From Candidatus Leptofilum proximum (GTDB lineage: Bacteria; Chloroflexota; Anaerolineae; Promineifilales; Promineifilaceae), in assembly GCA_016710325.1 (NCBI GenBank), contig JADJXK010000002.1, positions 5,332,001-5,396,000 on the forward strand: 64,000 nt of DNA, read 5' to 3'. This document shows, in pieces, positions 44,107 to 53,365 of this stretch. Position 1 is the first letter of the stretch, and every line of letters starts with the position of its first letter. The position numbers and the translations under genes were made by a program. The notes below the pieces were generated by a model. It had not been told where the DNA came from and ran no database searches. It was given only the letters and a program-made list of their open reading frames with translations.

Positions 44107-46497
44107 CTAGTGGGGGATGTGGTGGGCTGGTTGTGGATGGCCCTTGACTGTCTCATTGGTCAGGGCTGGCAGCGTAAACCAGAAGAGGCCGCCCTTACCT
44201 GGCAGGCTTTCGGCGCCCACTTCGCCGCCCAGCCGGTCGGCAATGCGCTGGACGATGGAGAGGCCCAGGCCGTAGCCGCTGTCCCGGCGCAGGTTGAGCT
44301 GGGTGAAGGGCACAAACAGTTTTTCGCGGGCGGCTGGGCTGATGCCGAGGCCGTTGTCTTGAATCCAGAATTTGATCATGTTGTTGGTTACGGCCGTTGC
44401 CCCCAGCGTCAGCTCCGGGGGATGGCCACCATACTTCATGCCATTGCTCAAATAGTTAAACCAGATTTCCTCAACCCAGGGTGCATACCCCAGCGCCTGC
44501 GGCCATGAATCGGGCAAATGGACTCGCACACCGTACTGCCGGTTCAGGTGAGCCAACCGCTGCCGCGCCTCATCGACAATCATTTCCATGTCCAGCGGGG
44601 CCAGCGGAATTTCCATCTCACGCACGCCCGCCAGCAGCAGCAGTGCGTCGATAATGCTGGCCATTTTTTCTCCACTTTGCTGGATGATTCCCAGATACCG
44701 CTGGCGATCGGCCGGGGGCAGGGCCTCAAACTTATTGGCCACCGTTTCGGCCAGACCCACCATGTGGGTGATGGGCATTTTCAGGTCGTGGGCCACGGTG
44801 TGGGCAAAGGCATCCAGCTCTTCGTTGCGCGCCTGTAAATCGGCCGTACGCTGGGCGACGCGGTTTTCCAGTTCGTTGTTGTACTCCTGCACTTCCTGGT
44901 AAAGACGGCCGTTCTGCACCGCCATCGCCGCCTGGTCCGCAATCCCTTGCAGCAGAGCCATCTCCTCGTCGGCCACCGGCTCCATCGCCCCAATCGAGCC
45001 GATAGTGAGCAGGCCAATGAGCTGTTCCTTGTAGATGAGCGGCGCGTGGGCCAGGGAATGAATCCCCGCTGCCCGAATCTTTTCCGCCTCCGGCCATTCC
45101 CCGTTGGGCTCAATGGCGGAAAGCAGCAGCGGTTGGTCATGGGCCATCAGCTGCTGTTGTGCGGCGGTGGGCAGCGGCTGGCTCAGCTTGAGCAGGCCGC
45201 CAAAGTGGCCCGCGCCGTGCCAAAAGCGGAAATTGTTGGCGGCGTCGTCGTAGGTAAAAATGGCGGCAAAGGAACGATTGGTGGCCTGCCAGGTGGCTTC
45301 ACAAATGACGGCCACAGTTTGCTCCAGCTCGATGTTGGCGCTGAGTCGGGAGGCCACCTGGGCCAGAATCTCGGCGCGGGTGCGGGCTTTACGCTCGCTT
45401 ACCAGCAGGTGGCTGTAGCTGAGCGTGCGCGCCGCCTGCGCGGTGAGCAGCGAGAGCAGGTCCAGGTCATCATCGACAAACAGCGGCTTCTGGCGGCAAA
45501 AGACAAGCAGCAGGCCGTACGCCTGCACCGGTGTGCTGATGGGCACGGTGAGGATGCCGTTGGCCCCCAGTGCCAGAGTGAGCTGGAGGCCAACCTGCCC
45601 CATGTCGCCGTGGTTAGTGGCAAAAAACGGGCCTCGCTCTAACCAGACACGCCCCAAACGGCCGCTTTGCGCCGAAATGTGGGCGGCCAGTTCCGGGTAC
45701 TCGGCCGGTGGGGTCACGATGAGCTGCTCTTCTTCGGGATCGAGCATGGCGGCAACGGCCGTAATGCTGTCTACACTGCGCGCGGCAAAGTGGCACAGGT
45801 ATTCCACCACGTAGGCCAGCTCCATTCCCGCGTACTGCGCTGGCACTGCGTGCAAAAAATAGTTCAATTCGCGCAGCTGCCAATATTTGCGCAGCCAGCG
45901 GGGCGGGGCAAATCCCAGGTAAAAGGCGGCCCCAGCCGCGATCGTGAGGGTGATCGGGGCAAAAAAGAGCAGTGAGTTGGTGGTCAGCGTTTCGCGGAAG
46001 GGAATGAAGGTGAGAATCGCCAGCAGCAGGGTGAGGATGCCCAGGGCGATCAGCAATAACCGCCAACGCGACACGCCGCTGCTGACACGGGCGGAGCGAA
46101 TAAATGCCGAGATAGCATACCCTTCAACGCCGATAAAGTAGGCGGAGACGATCAGCCAAAAAAGGTTGAGGCCGCTGGAAAAGGTCATCACCAGGCCGGT
46201 GAGCACCATGCCCACCAGAGCCAGCCGGGAGATGATCGGCCGCAGCCTGCGGAAATGCCGCACCAACCGCAGCAGCAGATACGGGTGCGCCACCAAGGCC
46301 AGCGTCGATGGCGTAAGTTCCAGCAGGGCGATGTTGTGGTACCAGGTGGGGGGCGTCAGGGCGAGGGCGACGGAAAGCATCACCAGGGCAATGTCCAGCC
46401 GGGTGTGGTCCCGAAAGCGCGCCAGGTTGGCCAGCGCCAGGAGGGCCAATCCCCAGAAAAAGAGCTGTATGAGCAGGGTAAGGGTCGCTTCAGACAT
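44107..46497 (-). CDS. Membrane sensor histidine kinase with GAF domains
   Basis: A 796-residue kinase. About seven transmembrane segments (1-215) are followed by two GAF-like regions (about 240-380 and 390-540), a coiled coil ELENRVAQRTADLQARNEEL, a HisKA domain with phospho-acceptor His in AHTVAHDLKMPITHMVGLAE, and a HATPase domain with NYLSNGMKYGG, DNGLGISP and GYGLGLSIVQ. An orphan kinase like the one at 9.6 kb; the output partner is unknown. It is convergent with the radical SAM gene. Confidence 0.85.
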   Translation of the reverse strand: MSEATLTLLIQLFFWGLALLALANLARFRDHTRLDIALVMLSVALALTPPTWYHNIALLELTPSTLALVAHPYLLLRLVRHFRRLRPIISRLALVGMVLTGLVMTFSSGLNLFWLIVSAYFIGVEGYAISAFIRSARVSSGVSRWRLLLIALGILTLLLAILTFIPFRETLTTNSLLFFAPITLTIAAGAAFYLGFAPPRWLRKYWQLRELNYFLHAVPAQYAGMELAYVVEYLCHFAARSVDSITAVAAMLDPEEEQLIVTPPAEYPELAAHISAQSGRLGRVWLERGPFFATNHGDMGQVGLQLTLALGANGILTVPISTPVQAYGLLLVFCRQKPLFVDDDLDLLSLLTAQAARTLSYSHLLVSERKARTRAEILAQVASRLSANIELEQTVAVICEATWQATNRSFAAIFTYDDAANNFRFWHGAGHFGGLLKLSQPLPTAAQQQLMAHDQPLLLSAIEPNGEWPEAEKIRAAGIHSLAHAPLIYKEQLIGLLTIGSIGAMEPVADEEMALLQGIADQAAMAVQNGRLYQEVQEYNNELENRVAQRTADLQARNEELDAFAHTVAHDLKMPITHMVGLAETVANKFEALPPADRQRYLGIIQQSGEKMASIIDALLLLAGVREMEIPLAPLDMEMIVDEARQRLAHLNRQYGVRVHLPDSWPQALGYAPWVEEIWFNYLSNGMKYGGHPPELTLGATAVTNNMIKFWIQDNGLGISPAAREKLFVPFTQLNLRRDSGYGLGLSIVQRIADRLGGEVGAESLPGKGGLFWFTLPALTNETVKGHPQPAHHIPH

Positions 46498-46589
46498 GGC
46501 GGGTTCATTATAAACTAAAAGCGGCAGGCCAGTCAGCAGAAAATAGGGCTACCGTCGAAAATTCCCTCAGCGTTCACGAGGAACGGCCG

Positions 46590-47978
46590 TTAGTTGCGTT
46601 TAATGGTCAATTCCGGGTAGGGCGAAGGGGCATCGAGCAGCGGCGCTGCTTGCCCCTTGAGCGTGCGGTTAAAGAAGGCCAGCAGGTATTCATTCTGGAT
46701 TTCCAGGCTGTAGCGGCTGTTGATCGTGCCGGAAAGCCCCAGCTGTGGCGTCAGCGGCGAGAGCAGGGCCAGGTCCGTGAAGTCATAGTGGGCGGTGTTG
46801 GCCAGGCTCAGCGCGTAGCCGTCCTGCCGCAGATCGTTGAGGATGGTTTCGCCGCGTGTTTTGTTTTCCGTACCCAGCCATTCCGGCGTGCTGATGAACA
46901 TAAAAGGCTGGTCCAGCCCCTGGGTAAGCACCGTTTCGTCGACGGGCAGCAGCCAGCTGTCTAGCCCCACGCCTGCCTGGCAGCGGCCGTCTTGCAGGCA
47001 AAACTGCACAGTGGCCCCGCCGCCGGTGGAGTGGCCAAAAATGCCGACGTGGTTGAAATCGAAACGGCCGTACAGCACATGCCCTTCTGCTTCTTGCCAC
47101 ACCGCCATTGTGTCCAGCAAGAAGGCGATGTCGTCGGCCCAGACGTGCACCAGCGGATTGGCTTCCGTGGGGTTGGAACGGCCGCTGGGGAAAATGCGCG
47201 ATGGGTCGTACACAAAAACACGGCCGTCGGGGAAAATCGACAGGGCATTGGCGTAGCTGTGGTCCACCGCGCCGACGATGTAGCCGTGGCTTACCAACTC
47301 GCGCACCATCACCGTGTTTTGCATACGGATGCCCGTCAGCCCGTGTGAAAAGATGATGACGGGGAACGGCGCGCCTTCGCTGGCTGCCGGGGCGTCTTGC
47401 CAGACATCCAGCTCGGTCAGATTGATGTGGTTGAGCAAAAAGGCGGGCAGGTCAAACTGCTCGGCGATGACCGGCCCGGCCACGTCCAGTGCTTCCAGGT
47501 ATTGGGCCGGTTCGTCTTCCCGGCTAGCGGCGGGATACCAGACCTGGACCATCACTTCCCGGTTGTCGTTGGGATCTGTGGTGTAGGTTTCGGGCCGGGT
47601 CTCATCCACCAGGTAAGTGGTGAAGGTGCCGATGGCGTAAGGGCCGGTCGGATCGGGCAGCTGCGGTACGGGCATGGCCACCGGCAAGGCCACGGCGATG
47701 AGCCAGGTGAGCAGGCCGAGCAGGGCCAGCAGCCAGCTCAGGCGGGGGCCGTTTTGTGTGCCGCCTGCCCATCGTGTGGCCAGGATGAGGAAGACGGCCG
47801 TTAATCCATAAGCCGGTACCATCTGCCAGCGGTACCCTTCCACAAACAGGTGCAGAATGGTGAACAGCGCTCCGGCAGTAGGAAAAGCAGCCAGCCAGTT
47901 GGGGCGCTGGCGGCTAAACAAGGCCCAGAGCAGCGGTGGCAGCAAAAGAGCCAAGATGATGATTTCGTAGAGGCGCAT
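46590..47978 (-). CDS. PAF-acetylhydrolase-like alpha/beta hydrolase with membrane anchor
   Basis: A 462-residue protein. Four or five N-terminal transmembrane segments (about 1-110) precede an alpha/beta hydrolase domain with VQVWYPA, FSHGLTGIRMQN, the nucleophile elbow GHSTGG (Ser near residue 316) and a late ANTAHYDFTDL His. This is the layout of platelet-activating-factor acetylhydrolase isoform II homologues in bacteria. It probably cleaves an ester at the outer face of the membrane; the substrate is unknown. Confidence 0.8.
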   Translation of the reverse strand: MRLYEIIILALLLPPLLWALFSRQRPNWLAAFPTAGALFTILHLFVEGYRWQMVPAYGLTAVFLILATRWAGGTQNGPRLSWLLALLGLLTWLIAVALPVAMPVPQLPDPTGPYAIGTFTTYLVDETRPETYTTDPNDNREVMVQVWYPAASREDEPAQYLEALDVAGPVIAEQFDLPAFLLNHINLTELDVWQDAPAASEGAPFPVIIFSHGLTGIRMQNTVMVRELVSHGYIVGAVDHSYANALSIFPDGRVFVYDPSRIFPSGRSNPTEANPLVHVWADDIAFLLDTMAVWQEAEGHVLYGRFDFNHVGIFGHSTGGGATVQFCLQDGRCQAGVGLDSWLLPVDETVLTQGLDQPFMFISTPEWLGTENKTRGETILNDLRQDGYALSLANTAHYDFTDLALLSPLTPQLGLSGTINSRYSLEIQNEYLLAFFNRTLKGQAAPLLDAPSPYPELTIKRN

Positions 47979-48009
47979 GGATTTTGACTTTTAATCTGTG
48001 GATCAGTTG

Positions 48010-48057
48010 GCGTGAAACGTGAAACGTGAAGAAGCCCTCACGTTTCACGTTTCACGC
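48010..48057. repeat. GTGAAAC hairpin repeat, copy 1
   Basis: Twenty-base perfect arms starting GCGTGAAACGTGAAACGTGA enclose an 8-base loop. The arms are themselves built from direct repeats of CGTGAAA. It lies between the esterase start and the oxidoreductase stop and may act as a terminator, although no T-run follows. Confidence 0.8.
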
Positions 48058-48063
48058 ATCATT

Positions 48064-49095
48064 CTAAACGGTCAGTACCAGCTTACCCACTACATCCCCT
48101 TCCTCCAGCCGCCGCAGGGCAGTAGCACCTTCGCTGAGAGGGTAGATGGAGTCGATGACGGGGTGGAGACGGCCGTTAAAAATCAAGTTCATCACCGTCT
48201 CGTAATCGGCCGAGGTGCCCATGGTGCTGCCGATGATGCTGAGGTGCTTGCCAAAGATCAGCCGGTTGTCGAGCTCAAACTTGGGGCCGCTGGTATTGCC
48301 CACGGTGAGCAGCCGCCCGCCTTTCTTGAGGGCGCGCAGGGAGGTGTGGAAAGTGGCTGCGCCGACGTTGTCCACCACGATGTCCACACCGCGCCGGTTG
48401 GTGGCTTTAAAAATTGCCTTGCCCCAATCTTCCTCGTTGCGGTTGATGAGCACGTCGGCGCCCAGGGCTTCGGCTTTGGCTAGCTTGTCGTCGGAGGAGC
48501 CAACGACGTAGATGCGACGGGCCCCGGCCAGCTGGGCAATCTGGATTGCGGCCGTATTCACTCCACCGCCCGCACCCACAATGAGCACCGTTTCACCCGG
48601 CTTCAGGCCACCGCGCGTGATCAGCGAGTGCCAGGCGGTGACGTACACCAGGGATGCGGCAGCGGCGTCTTCAAAGTTGGCTTCGTCGGGCATTTTGAGC
48701 AGGTTACGGACGGGAACGGCCGCATATTCCGCAAAAAAGCCATCCGTATGCTCGCCGTAGATGGCGAAGTTGTCGCTCATGTTGTCCTGGCCGCGCCGCC
48801 CAAAGTAGTCGCTGTCGCTGCCGCGGGTGGGGTTGATGGCCACCCGGTCGCCTACGGCGAAGTCGGTAACGCTGCGACCCACTTGCGCCACCACCCCCGC
48901 AGCATCGCTGCCCATAATGTGCGGCAGCTTCAGGTTCAGACCTGGCCAGCCAGCCAGCACCCACAAGTCCAGCCGGTTAAGCGCGGCGGCCTTCACCGCC
49001 AGCAGCACGTCATCCGGGCCGATTTCCGGCTCCGGCACGTCGGCATACTGCACGTTTTCCAGGGAACCATGTTCGTAAAATACAACAGCCTTCAT
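48064..49095 (-). CDS. Zinc-type alcohol dehydrogenase/quinone oxidoreductase (MDR family)
   Basis: About 343 residues from MKAVVFYEHG. MDR features are HIMGSDAAGVVAQVG, GDRVAINPT, the coenzyme loop IVGAGGGVNTAAIQIA and ALGADVLINRNEEDWG. The usual structural-zinc Cys cluster is replaced by GSDSDYFGRRGQDNMSD, so a quinone or enoyl reductase role is as likely as alcohol oxidation. An upstream frame extension passes through the hairpin repeat and is not coding. It is flanked by hairpin copies 1 and 2. Confidence 0.8.
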   Translation of the reverse strand: MKAVVFYEHGSLENVQYADVPEPEIGPDDVLLAVKAAALNRLDLWVLAGWPGLNLKLPHIMGSDAAGVVAQVGRSVTDFAVGDRVAINPTRGSDSDYFGRRGQDNMSDNFAIYGEHTDGFFAEYAAVPVRNLLKMPDEANFEDAAAASLVYVTAWHSLITRGGLKPGETVLIVGAGGGVNTAAIQIAQLAGARRIYVVGSSDDKLAKAEALGADVLINRNEEDWGKAIFKATNRRGVDIVVDNVGAATFHTSLRALKKGGRLLTVGNTSGPKFELDNRLIFGKHLSIIGSTMGTSADYETVMNLIFNGRLHPVIDSIYPLSEGATALRRLEEGDVVGKLVLTV

Positions 49096-49121
49096 GGCAA
49101 CATCCTTTGGGTAAAGTGATG

Positions 49122-49170
49122 CGTGAAACGTGAAACGTGATGCCTCTCTGGTCACGTTTCACGTTTCACG
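49122..49170. repeat. GTGAAAC hairpin repeat, copy 2
   Basis: Nineteen-base perfect arms starting CGTGAAACGTGAAACGTGA enclose 11 bases. It lies between the TPR gene stop and the oxidoreductase start on the minus strand. Confidence 0.8.
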
Positions 49171-49174
49171 TTTG

Positions 49175-49666
49175 TTAATCGTCCCAGACTTCGTCGAGGT
49201 TGTCTTTGTAATAATCCAGCGGGTCGGCGTAGGCAAGGATGTTTTCGTCGGTGGTGGTTTGCAGCAGCAGCTCCAGCAGCAGGCGCACGGCTTCGTCCTC
49301 ACGGCCGTCGCTGTAATACGCCAGGGCCAGGAACACCTTGCCGCTGTTGTTGTCGGGAAAATCGGCAACCACTTTTTCCAGCGTTTCCACGGCCTCGCTA
49401 AAGTTGCCCACGTTGCGGTGGCTGCTGCCCAGGCAGACCAGGCATTCCTGCAAATCGCTGCCGTCCAGCCCGGCCTTGATTGCTTTTTGGTAATAGGGGA
49501 TGGCCTCGTTTTCTTCGCCCATAACGTCGTAGGAGCCGCCCACTTCGTATAGGACACGGGGATCTTCTGGATAGTCGTTCAGCAAATCGAGCAGCAAAGT
49601 TTGGGAGGCTTCCAGGTCGTCTTCGCGGCGCAGCTTTTTAGCACGGGCGATGGTTTCTTCAATCAC
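49175..49666 (-). CDS. Tetratricopeptide repeat protein
   Basis: A 163-residue soluble protein made of TPR units: LEASQTLLLDLLNDYPEDPRV, NEAIPYYQKAIKAGLD, LGSSHRNVGNFSEAVETLEK and ALAYYSDGREDEAVRLLLEL, with an acidic C-terminus. TPRs mediate protein contacts and no enzymatic part is present. Single gene between a hairpin repeat and a divergent gene. Confidence 0.8.
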   Translation of the reverse strand: MIEETIARAKKLRREDDLEASQTLLLDLLNDYPEDPRVLYEVGGSYDVMGEENEAIPYYQKAIKAGLDGSDLQECLVCLGSSHRNVGNFSEAVETLEKVVADFPDNNSGKVFLALAYYSDGREDEAVRLLLELLLQTTTDENILAYADPLDYYKDNLDEVWDD

Positions 49667-49850
49667 GGTTTTACTCCTGAGCTTGCCACAGAAAACGCAC
49701 TATTGGGAAATCCACAGATTGCACAGATGGTTTTGGCTTGCGGCGTTTTCTGCTGTGATGGTTGTGTGTGGGAATGATAGACAGTGCGGGGGAAACTCGC
49801 AAATGGAATCTTGCCGGTTGACGGCCGTTTTGGTATCGTCACCGCAGAAA

Positions 49851-49890
49851 TGAAAATTTAACCGCAGAGGCGCAGAGGGCGCAGAGTGAA
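49851..49890. repeat. Short direct repeats of CGCAGAG
   Basis: ACCGCAGA, CCGCAGAGG, CGCAGAGGG and CGCAGAGTG follow one another just upstream of the next gene. Related CACAGATT units occur nearby at about 49710 and at 25372. They look like dispersed low-complexity intergenic repeats. Confidence 0.55.
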
Positions 49891-49903
49891 GAAGGATTGA
49901 GAG

Positions 49904-50470
49904 ATGACGAAGGCAGTGGGACAGCATGTGTGGGGCAGGTTGTTGGGCGAGAAGGCGGGTGGGAACGGCCGTTCCGCCCTGCTGCTTACCGATCCCAAAC
50001 CAGAAACGGCGTCGGATGCATCGCTGACGCTGCGCCTGGCGTTTGTGGTGATGGGCACAGAGGCACCGCTGTTCCCCAGCTTTTTGATCGACGACTGGGG
50101 TGGGGAAGTGCGCGGCACGTCGGTGTACAGCTGGGTGCGGGAAAACGGTAACCAGTTCCCCCGCGCCGAGATTTTTGGCTTTGATCGCCAGGGCAACAGC
50201 GTGCAGTTTTTTGTGCGTGAGCTGGAGCTGTATGCCAAACCGCTCTGTTTTGCCTTTGCCCACCGGCAAACGCCCCTGGCTGAAGGTAAACTGGTCCACG
50301 CTATTTTGCTGCCCGATGCGGCCGTTAGCCAGCCCGAGAAAATCAAACGGCCGTCTGAAATCAAACGGCCGTTAGCTTCTGCGCGGGTCACCTGGTGGCA
50401 GGTACCGCCCGATCTATCCCACTTCAACTTCAGCCTGCTCGACGACGCACAGGCCTCTGAGTTTATATAA
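49904..50470 (+). CDS. Hypothetical protein
   Basis: A 188-residue soluble protein with no recognised family. It contains beta-rich stretches such as LTLRLAFVVMG and SVQFFVRELELYAKPLCFAF. Three ACGGCCGT sites within the frame encode NGR and two KRP tripeptides, the latter in the direct repeat IKRPSEIKRP. A hairpin repeat follows its stop. The weak start context makes the exact start uncertain. Confidence 0.6.
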   Translation: MTKAVGQHVWGRLLGEKAGGNGRSALLLTDPKPETASDASLTLRLAFVVMGTEAPLFPSFLIDDWGGEVRGTSVYSWVRENGNQFPRAEIFGFDRQGNSVQFFVRELELYAKPLCFAFAHRQTPLAEGKLVHAILLPDAAVSQPEKIKRPSEIKRPLASARVTWWQVPPDLSHFNFSLLDDAQASEFI

Positions 50471-50476
50471 AGTGAA

Positions 50477-50527
50477 GCGTGAAACGTGAAACGTGAGAAG
50501 AGGCCCATCACGTTTCACGTTTCACGC
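50477..50527. repeat. GTGAAAC hairpin repeat, copy 3
   Basis: Twenty-base perfect arms identical to those of copy 1 enclose 11 bases. It lies between the convergent hypothetical gene and RNase J gene, where a bidirectional terminator would be expected. Confidence 0.8.
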
Positions 50528-50554
50528 CTCACACCTATCCGCAACGCCAAATTT

Positions 50555-52195
50555 TCATTTAATCACTACCTGCACAATTGGCCTGCGGCCGGTTTCGGCG
50601 AACAGGTAGCGGCTCAGGGCGTCTTCGATCTTTTTGCTCAACCCCTGGCTTTGCCCGGCAAACTGCTTCACCATCTGGTCGATCTTCTCTTTGGCCCCTT
50701 CCATCAGTGCCTCTTCGTCGCGCCGGTCGATGAAGCCGCGGGAGATGATTTCCGGCTGGCCCACCATCTGGCTGCTGCCGTTCAGGCTAATGACGGCAAA
50801 AAAGAGGCCGCTTTGCGCCAGCTTCTCGCGGTCGCGCAGCACGGGCCAATCAATTTCACCTACGCTTTCGCCATCAACAAAGATGTAGCCACCGCGCATC
50901 CGCGGCATGATTTGCAAGGAGTCGTCCGACAGTTCCAGCGGGGTGCCGTTTTCAATGACGGCGATGTTTTCCGCCGGGATGCCCAGCTCCTGGGCCATGA
51001 CGGCATGCTGCTTCAGGTGGCGCAGCTCGCCGTGGATGGGCAGCAGGTATTTCGGCCGTACCAGGTTGATCATCAGCTTCATCTCTTCCTGGCTGGCGTG
51101 GCCGGAAACATGTACATCGGCGATGTTTTCGTAGAGCACGTTGGCGCCGCGGCGGAACATCTGGTTGATGGTGCGGTAGACCAGCTCCTCGTTGCCGGGA
51201 ATAGCGTGGGCAGACAGCACGATGGTGTCGCCTTCCTCAATTTGCAGCCGGTTGTGGTTGCCACGGGCCAGCCGCCCCATCACCGCCGAGGGCTCGCCCT
51301 GAGAGCCGGTAGCCATGATGACCACCCGCTGCGGCGGCAGCGAGGAGATGTCGCCGATGTCGATAAGGGTGGCCTCGTCGATTGTCAGGTAGCCCAGATC
51401 CATGGCCATTTTGGTGTTGTCACGCATGGAGCGCCCGGTGATGGCCAGGTAACGGCCGTATTTTTCGGCCGTATCCGCCACCAGCTGGATGCGCGAAATG
51501 AGCGAGGCAAAGCTGGCCACGATGATTCGCCCCGGCGCATCACGGAACATCTTGTCAAAGGCCAGCTCGATCTCTTTCTCCGATTTGGTCCAGCCGGGCC
51601 GGTCGGCATTGGTGCTATCCGCCAGCAGGCAGAGCACACCACGCTGCGAAAATTCGGCCAGCTTGGCATAGTCGGGCGGCCAGCCATCGGCGGGCGTGTG
51701 GTCAAATTTGTAGTCGCCTGTGTGCACCACCAGCCCCGCCGGGGTGGTGATGCCAAAGCCTACGCAGTCGGGAATGCTGTGGGCCACGTGGAATGGTTCC
51801 ACGGTGAAATATTTGCCCAGGGTGAGAGTATCCCCGGCTTCGAAGGTGATCAGCTGCACCTCTTTTTTCAGAGGCGAGCGGCGCATCTTTACGTCGATCA
51901 GCCCGACGGTGAGCGGCGTGGCGTAAATCGGCGCGTCGATGTCCCGCATGACGTGGGGCAGGGCGCCAACGTGGTCTTCGTGGCCGTGGGTAATGAGCAC
52001 CGCCACGATGTTGTCCAGGCGGTCCAGCAAATATTTGTAGTCGGGAATGATGGCATCTACCCCAAGCATATCGTTTTGGGGAAACATGATTCCAGCGTCG
52101 ATGACGAGGATTTCGTCATCATACTCGATGACGGTCATGTTTTTGCCAATTTCGCCGCATCCACCCAAAGGGATGATGCGTAGTTTTGTGTTCAT
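50555..52195 (-). CDS. rnj: Ribonuclease J
   Basis: A 546-residue metallo-beta-lactamase/beta-CASP ribonuclease. HGHEDH at residues 70-75, the HTGDYKFDHTP loop, ADSTNADRPG, ATGSQGEPSAVMGRLA, HVSGHASQEEMKLMI and LPIHGELRHLKQHA are all in place, and the C-terminal domain is present. It acts in mRNA decay and rRNA maturation, as 5' exonuclease and endonuclease. Length matches bacterial RNase J. Single gene. Confidence 0.95.
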   Translation of the reverse strand: MNTKLRIIPLGGCGEIGKNMTVIEYDDEILVIDAGIMFPQNDMLGVDAIIPDYKYLLDRLDNIVAVLITHGHEDHVGALPHVMRDIDAPIYATPLTVGLIDVKMRRSPLKKEVQLITFEAGDTLTLGKYFTVEPFHVAHSIPDCVGFGITTPAGLVVHTGDYKFDHTPADGWPPDYAKLAEFSQRGVLCLLADSTNADRPGWTKSEKEIELAFDKMFRDAPGRIIVASFASLISRIQLVADTAEKYGRYLAITGRSMRDNTKMAMDLGYLTIDEATLIDIGDISSLPPQRVVIMATGSQGEPSAVMGRLARGNHNRLQIEEGDTIVLSAHAIPGNEELVYRTINQMFRRGANVLYENIADVHVSGHASQEEMKLMINLVRPKYLLPIHGELRHLKQHAVMAQELGIPAENIAVIENGTPLELSDDSLQIMPRMRGGYIFVDGESVGEIDWPVLRDREKLAQSGLFFAVISLNGSSQMVGQPEIISRGFIDRRDEEALMEGAKEKIDQMVKQFAGQSQGLSKKIEDALSRYLFAETGRRPIVQVVIK

Positions 52196-52276
52196 AAAGC
52201 CTCCAAAGGGTACGAGAAGCGGGTCTGCTGCTCGATTATGTTAAGTTTTTAGTGGGTGTTGGGGCTGAAGAAGGTA

Positions 52277-53221
52277 TTATACACGGAGAAGGAACCAAAC
52301 CAGAAATATCAGCAGGGTTTGCACCATGCCCAGGATCACGGTGTAGAGCCAGAGCATTGAGCGGTTAGCGACCAGTTCTTGGGGGGGCCGATGGCGGGTG
52401 GCCACAATGGGCTGGGTCTGTGGGGCGGTGGTTTTTCGGGCGCTGGTCTGGGCAACGGCCGTTTCGCCATCAAAGCGGATGAGGGCCACGGAGATGTTGT
52501 CTTCGCCGCCGCGTTCATTGGCTTTACGAATCAGGTTGGTGCAGGCTGCGTCCATTGTTTCCTGGCTCAGTACGTAGGCGATTTCTTCGTCGGTCACGTG
52601 GCGCGTCAGGCCATCGGAGCACAGGAAGAGGATGTCGCCGGTTTCCAGCGGCTGCTCAAACAGATCAATTTTGGGTGAACGTTCAGAGCCGAGACTGTAG
52701 AGAATGACGTTGCGGCGGGGATGGAAGTGGGCTTCTTCTTCGGTGATGGCCCCTTCTTCTACCAGCTTGGCCACCAGGCTCTGGTCTTTGGTGACTTGGT
52801 GGATACGGCCGTTACGCCACAAATAACCCCGGCTGTCTCCCACATTGGCAATATAGGCGCGGCCTTCGTGAATAACGGCCGCAACCATCGTGGTGGCCAT
52901 GCGGCTGTTGGCGTTGCGTTCCAGCACGTGCTGGCGCAGGTCCGTATTGGCCGCCTGCATGGCATTCAGCAGTCGCTGGCCCAGGTCTGGCGATTCGCTG
53001 TCTTCCAGGTAATGGCTGATGGTGCTTTCGCTGGAAAGCTTGCTGGCGACTTCACCTGCATCCGCGCCGCCAACCCCATCGGCAACGATGTACAGCCAGC
53101 CATGCCGGGCTTCTTCTTCGGGGCTGCCGGGCTCCCAGTAGGAAACAAAATCTTCGTTATGATCACGCACAAGTCCTGTGTCGGTGCGAAGAATGGCAGT
53201 GATCTGTTCAGAATTATTCAT
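52277..53221 (-). CDS. PP2C-type serine/threonine phosphatase with C-terminal membrane anchor
   Basis: About 314 residues from MNNSEQITAI. PP2C motifs are RTDTGLVRDHNEDF, YIVADGVGGADAGEVAS, ATTMVAAVI, IANVGDSRGYL, LFLCSDGLTRHV and GGEDNISVALI, which supply the metal-binding Asp residues. A Pro/Thr-rich linker leads to a single C-terminal transmembrane segment (LWLYTVILGMVQTLLIFLVW). It would reverse Hanks-type kinase phosphorylation at the inner membrane face. No kinase gene lies beside it. The frame upstream of the chosen Met is not conserved-looking. Confidence 0.9.
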   Translation of the reverse strand: MNNSEQITAILRTDTGLVRDHNEDFVSYWEPGSPEEEARHGWLYIVADGVGGADAGEVASKLSSESTISHYLEDSESPDLGQRLLNAMQAANTDLRQHVLERNANSRMATTMVAAVIHEGRAYIANVGDSRGYLWRNGRIHQVTKDQSLVAKLVEEGAITEEEAHFHPRRNVILYSLGSERSPKIDLFEQPLETGDILFLCSDGLTRHVTDEEIAYVLSQETMDAACTNLIRKANERGGEDNISVALIRFDGETAVAQTSARKTTAPQTQPIVATRHRPPQELVANRSMLWLYTVILGMVQTLLIFLVWFLLRV

Positions 53222-53365
53222 GGCCAAAACTATAACCCAGAAATCTGGGAAGGAGCAACCTGGACTCAGGTTCCAGAGGGTAATCGTAGGGATTTTTTTA
53301 TTTGCCACAGAGAAAACTGAGAAAACGAGAAATTTTGTTTCTCGGTGTTCTCTGTGGCCAATTGG

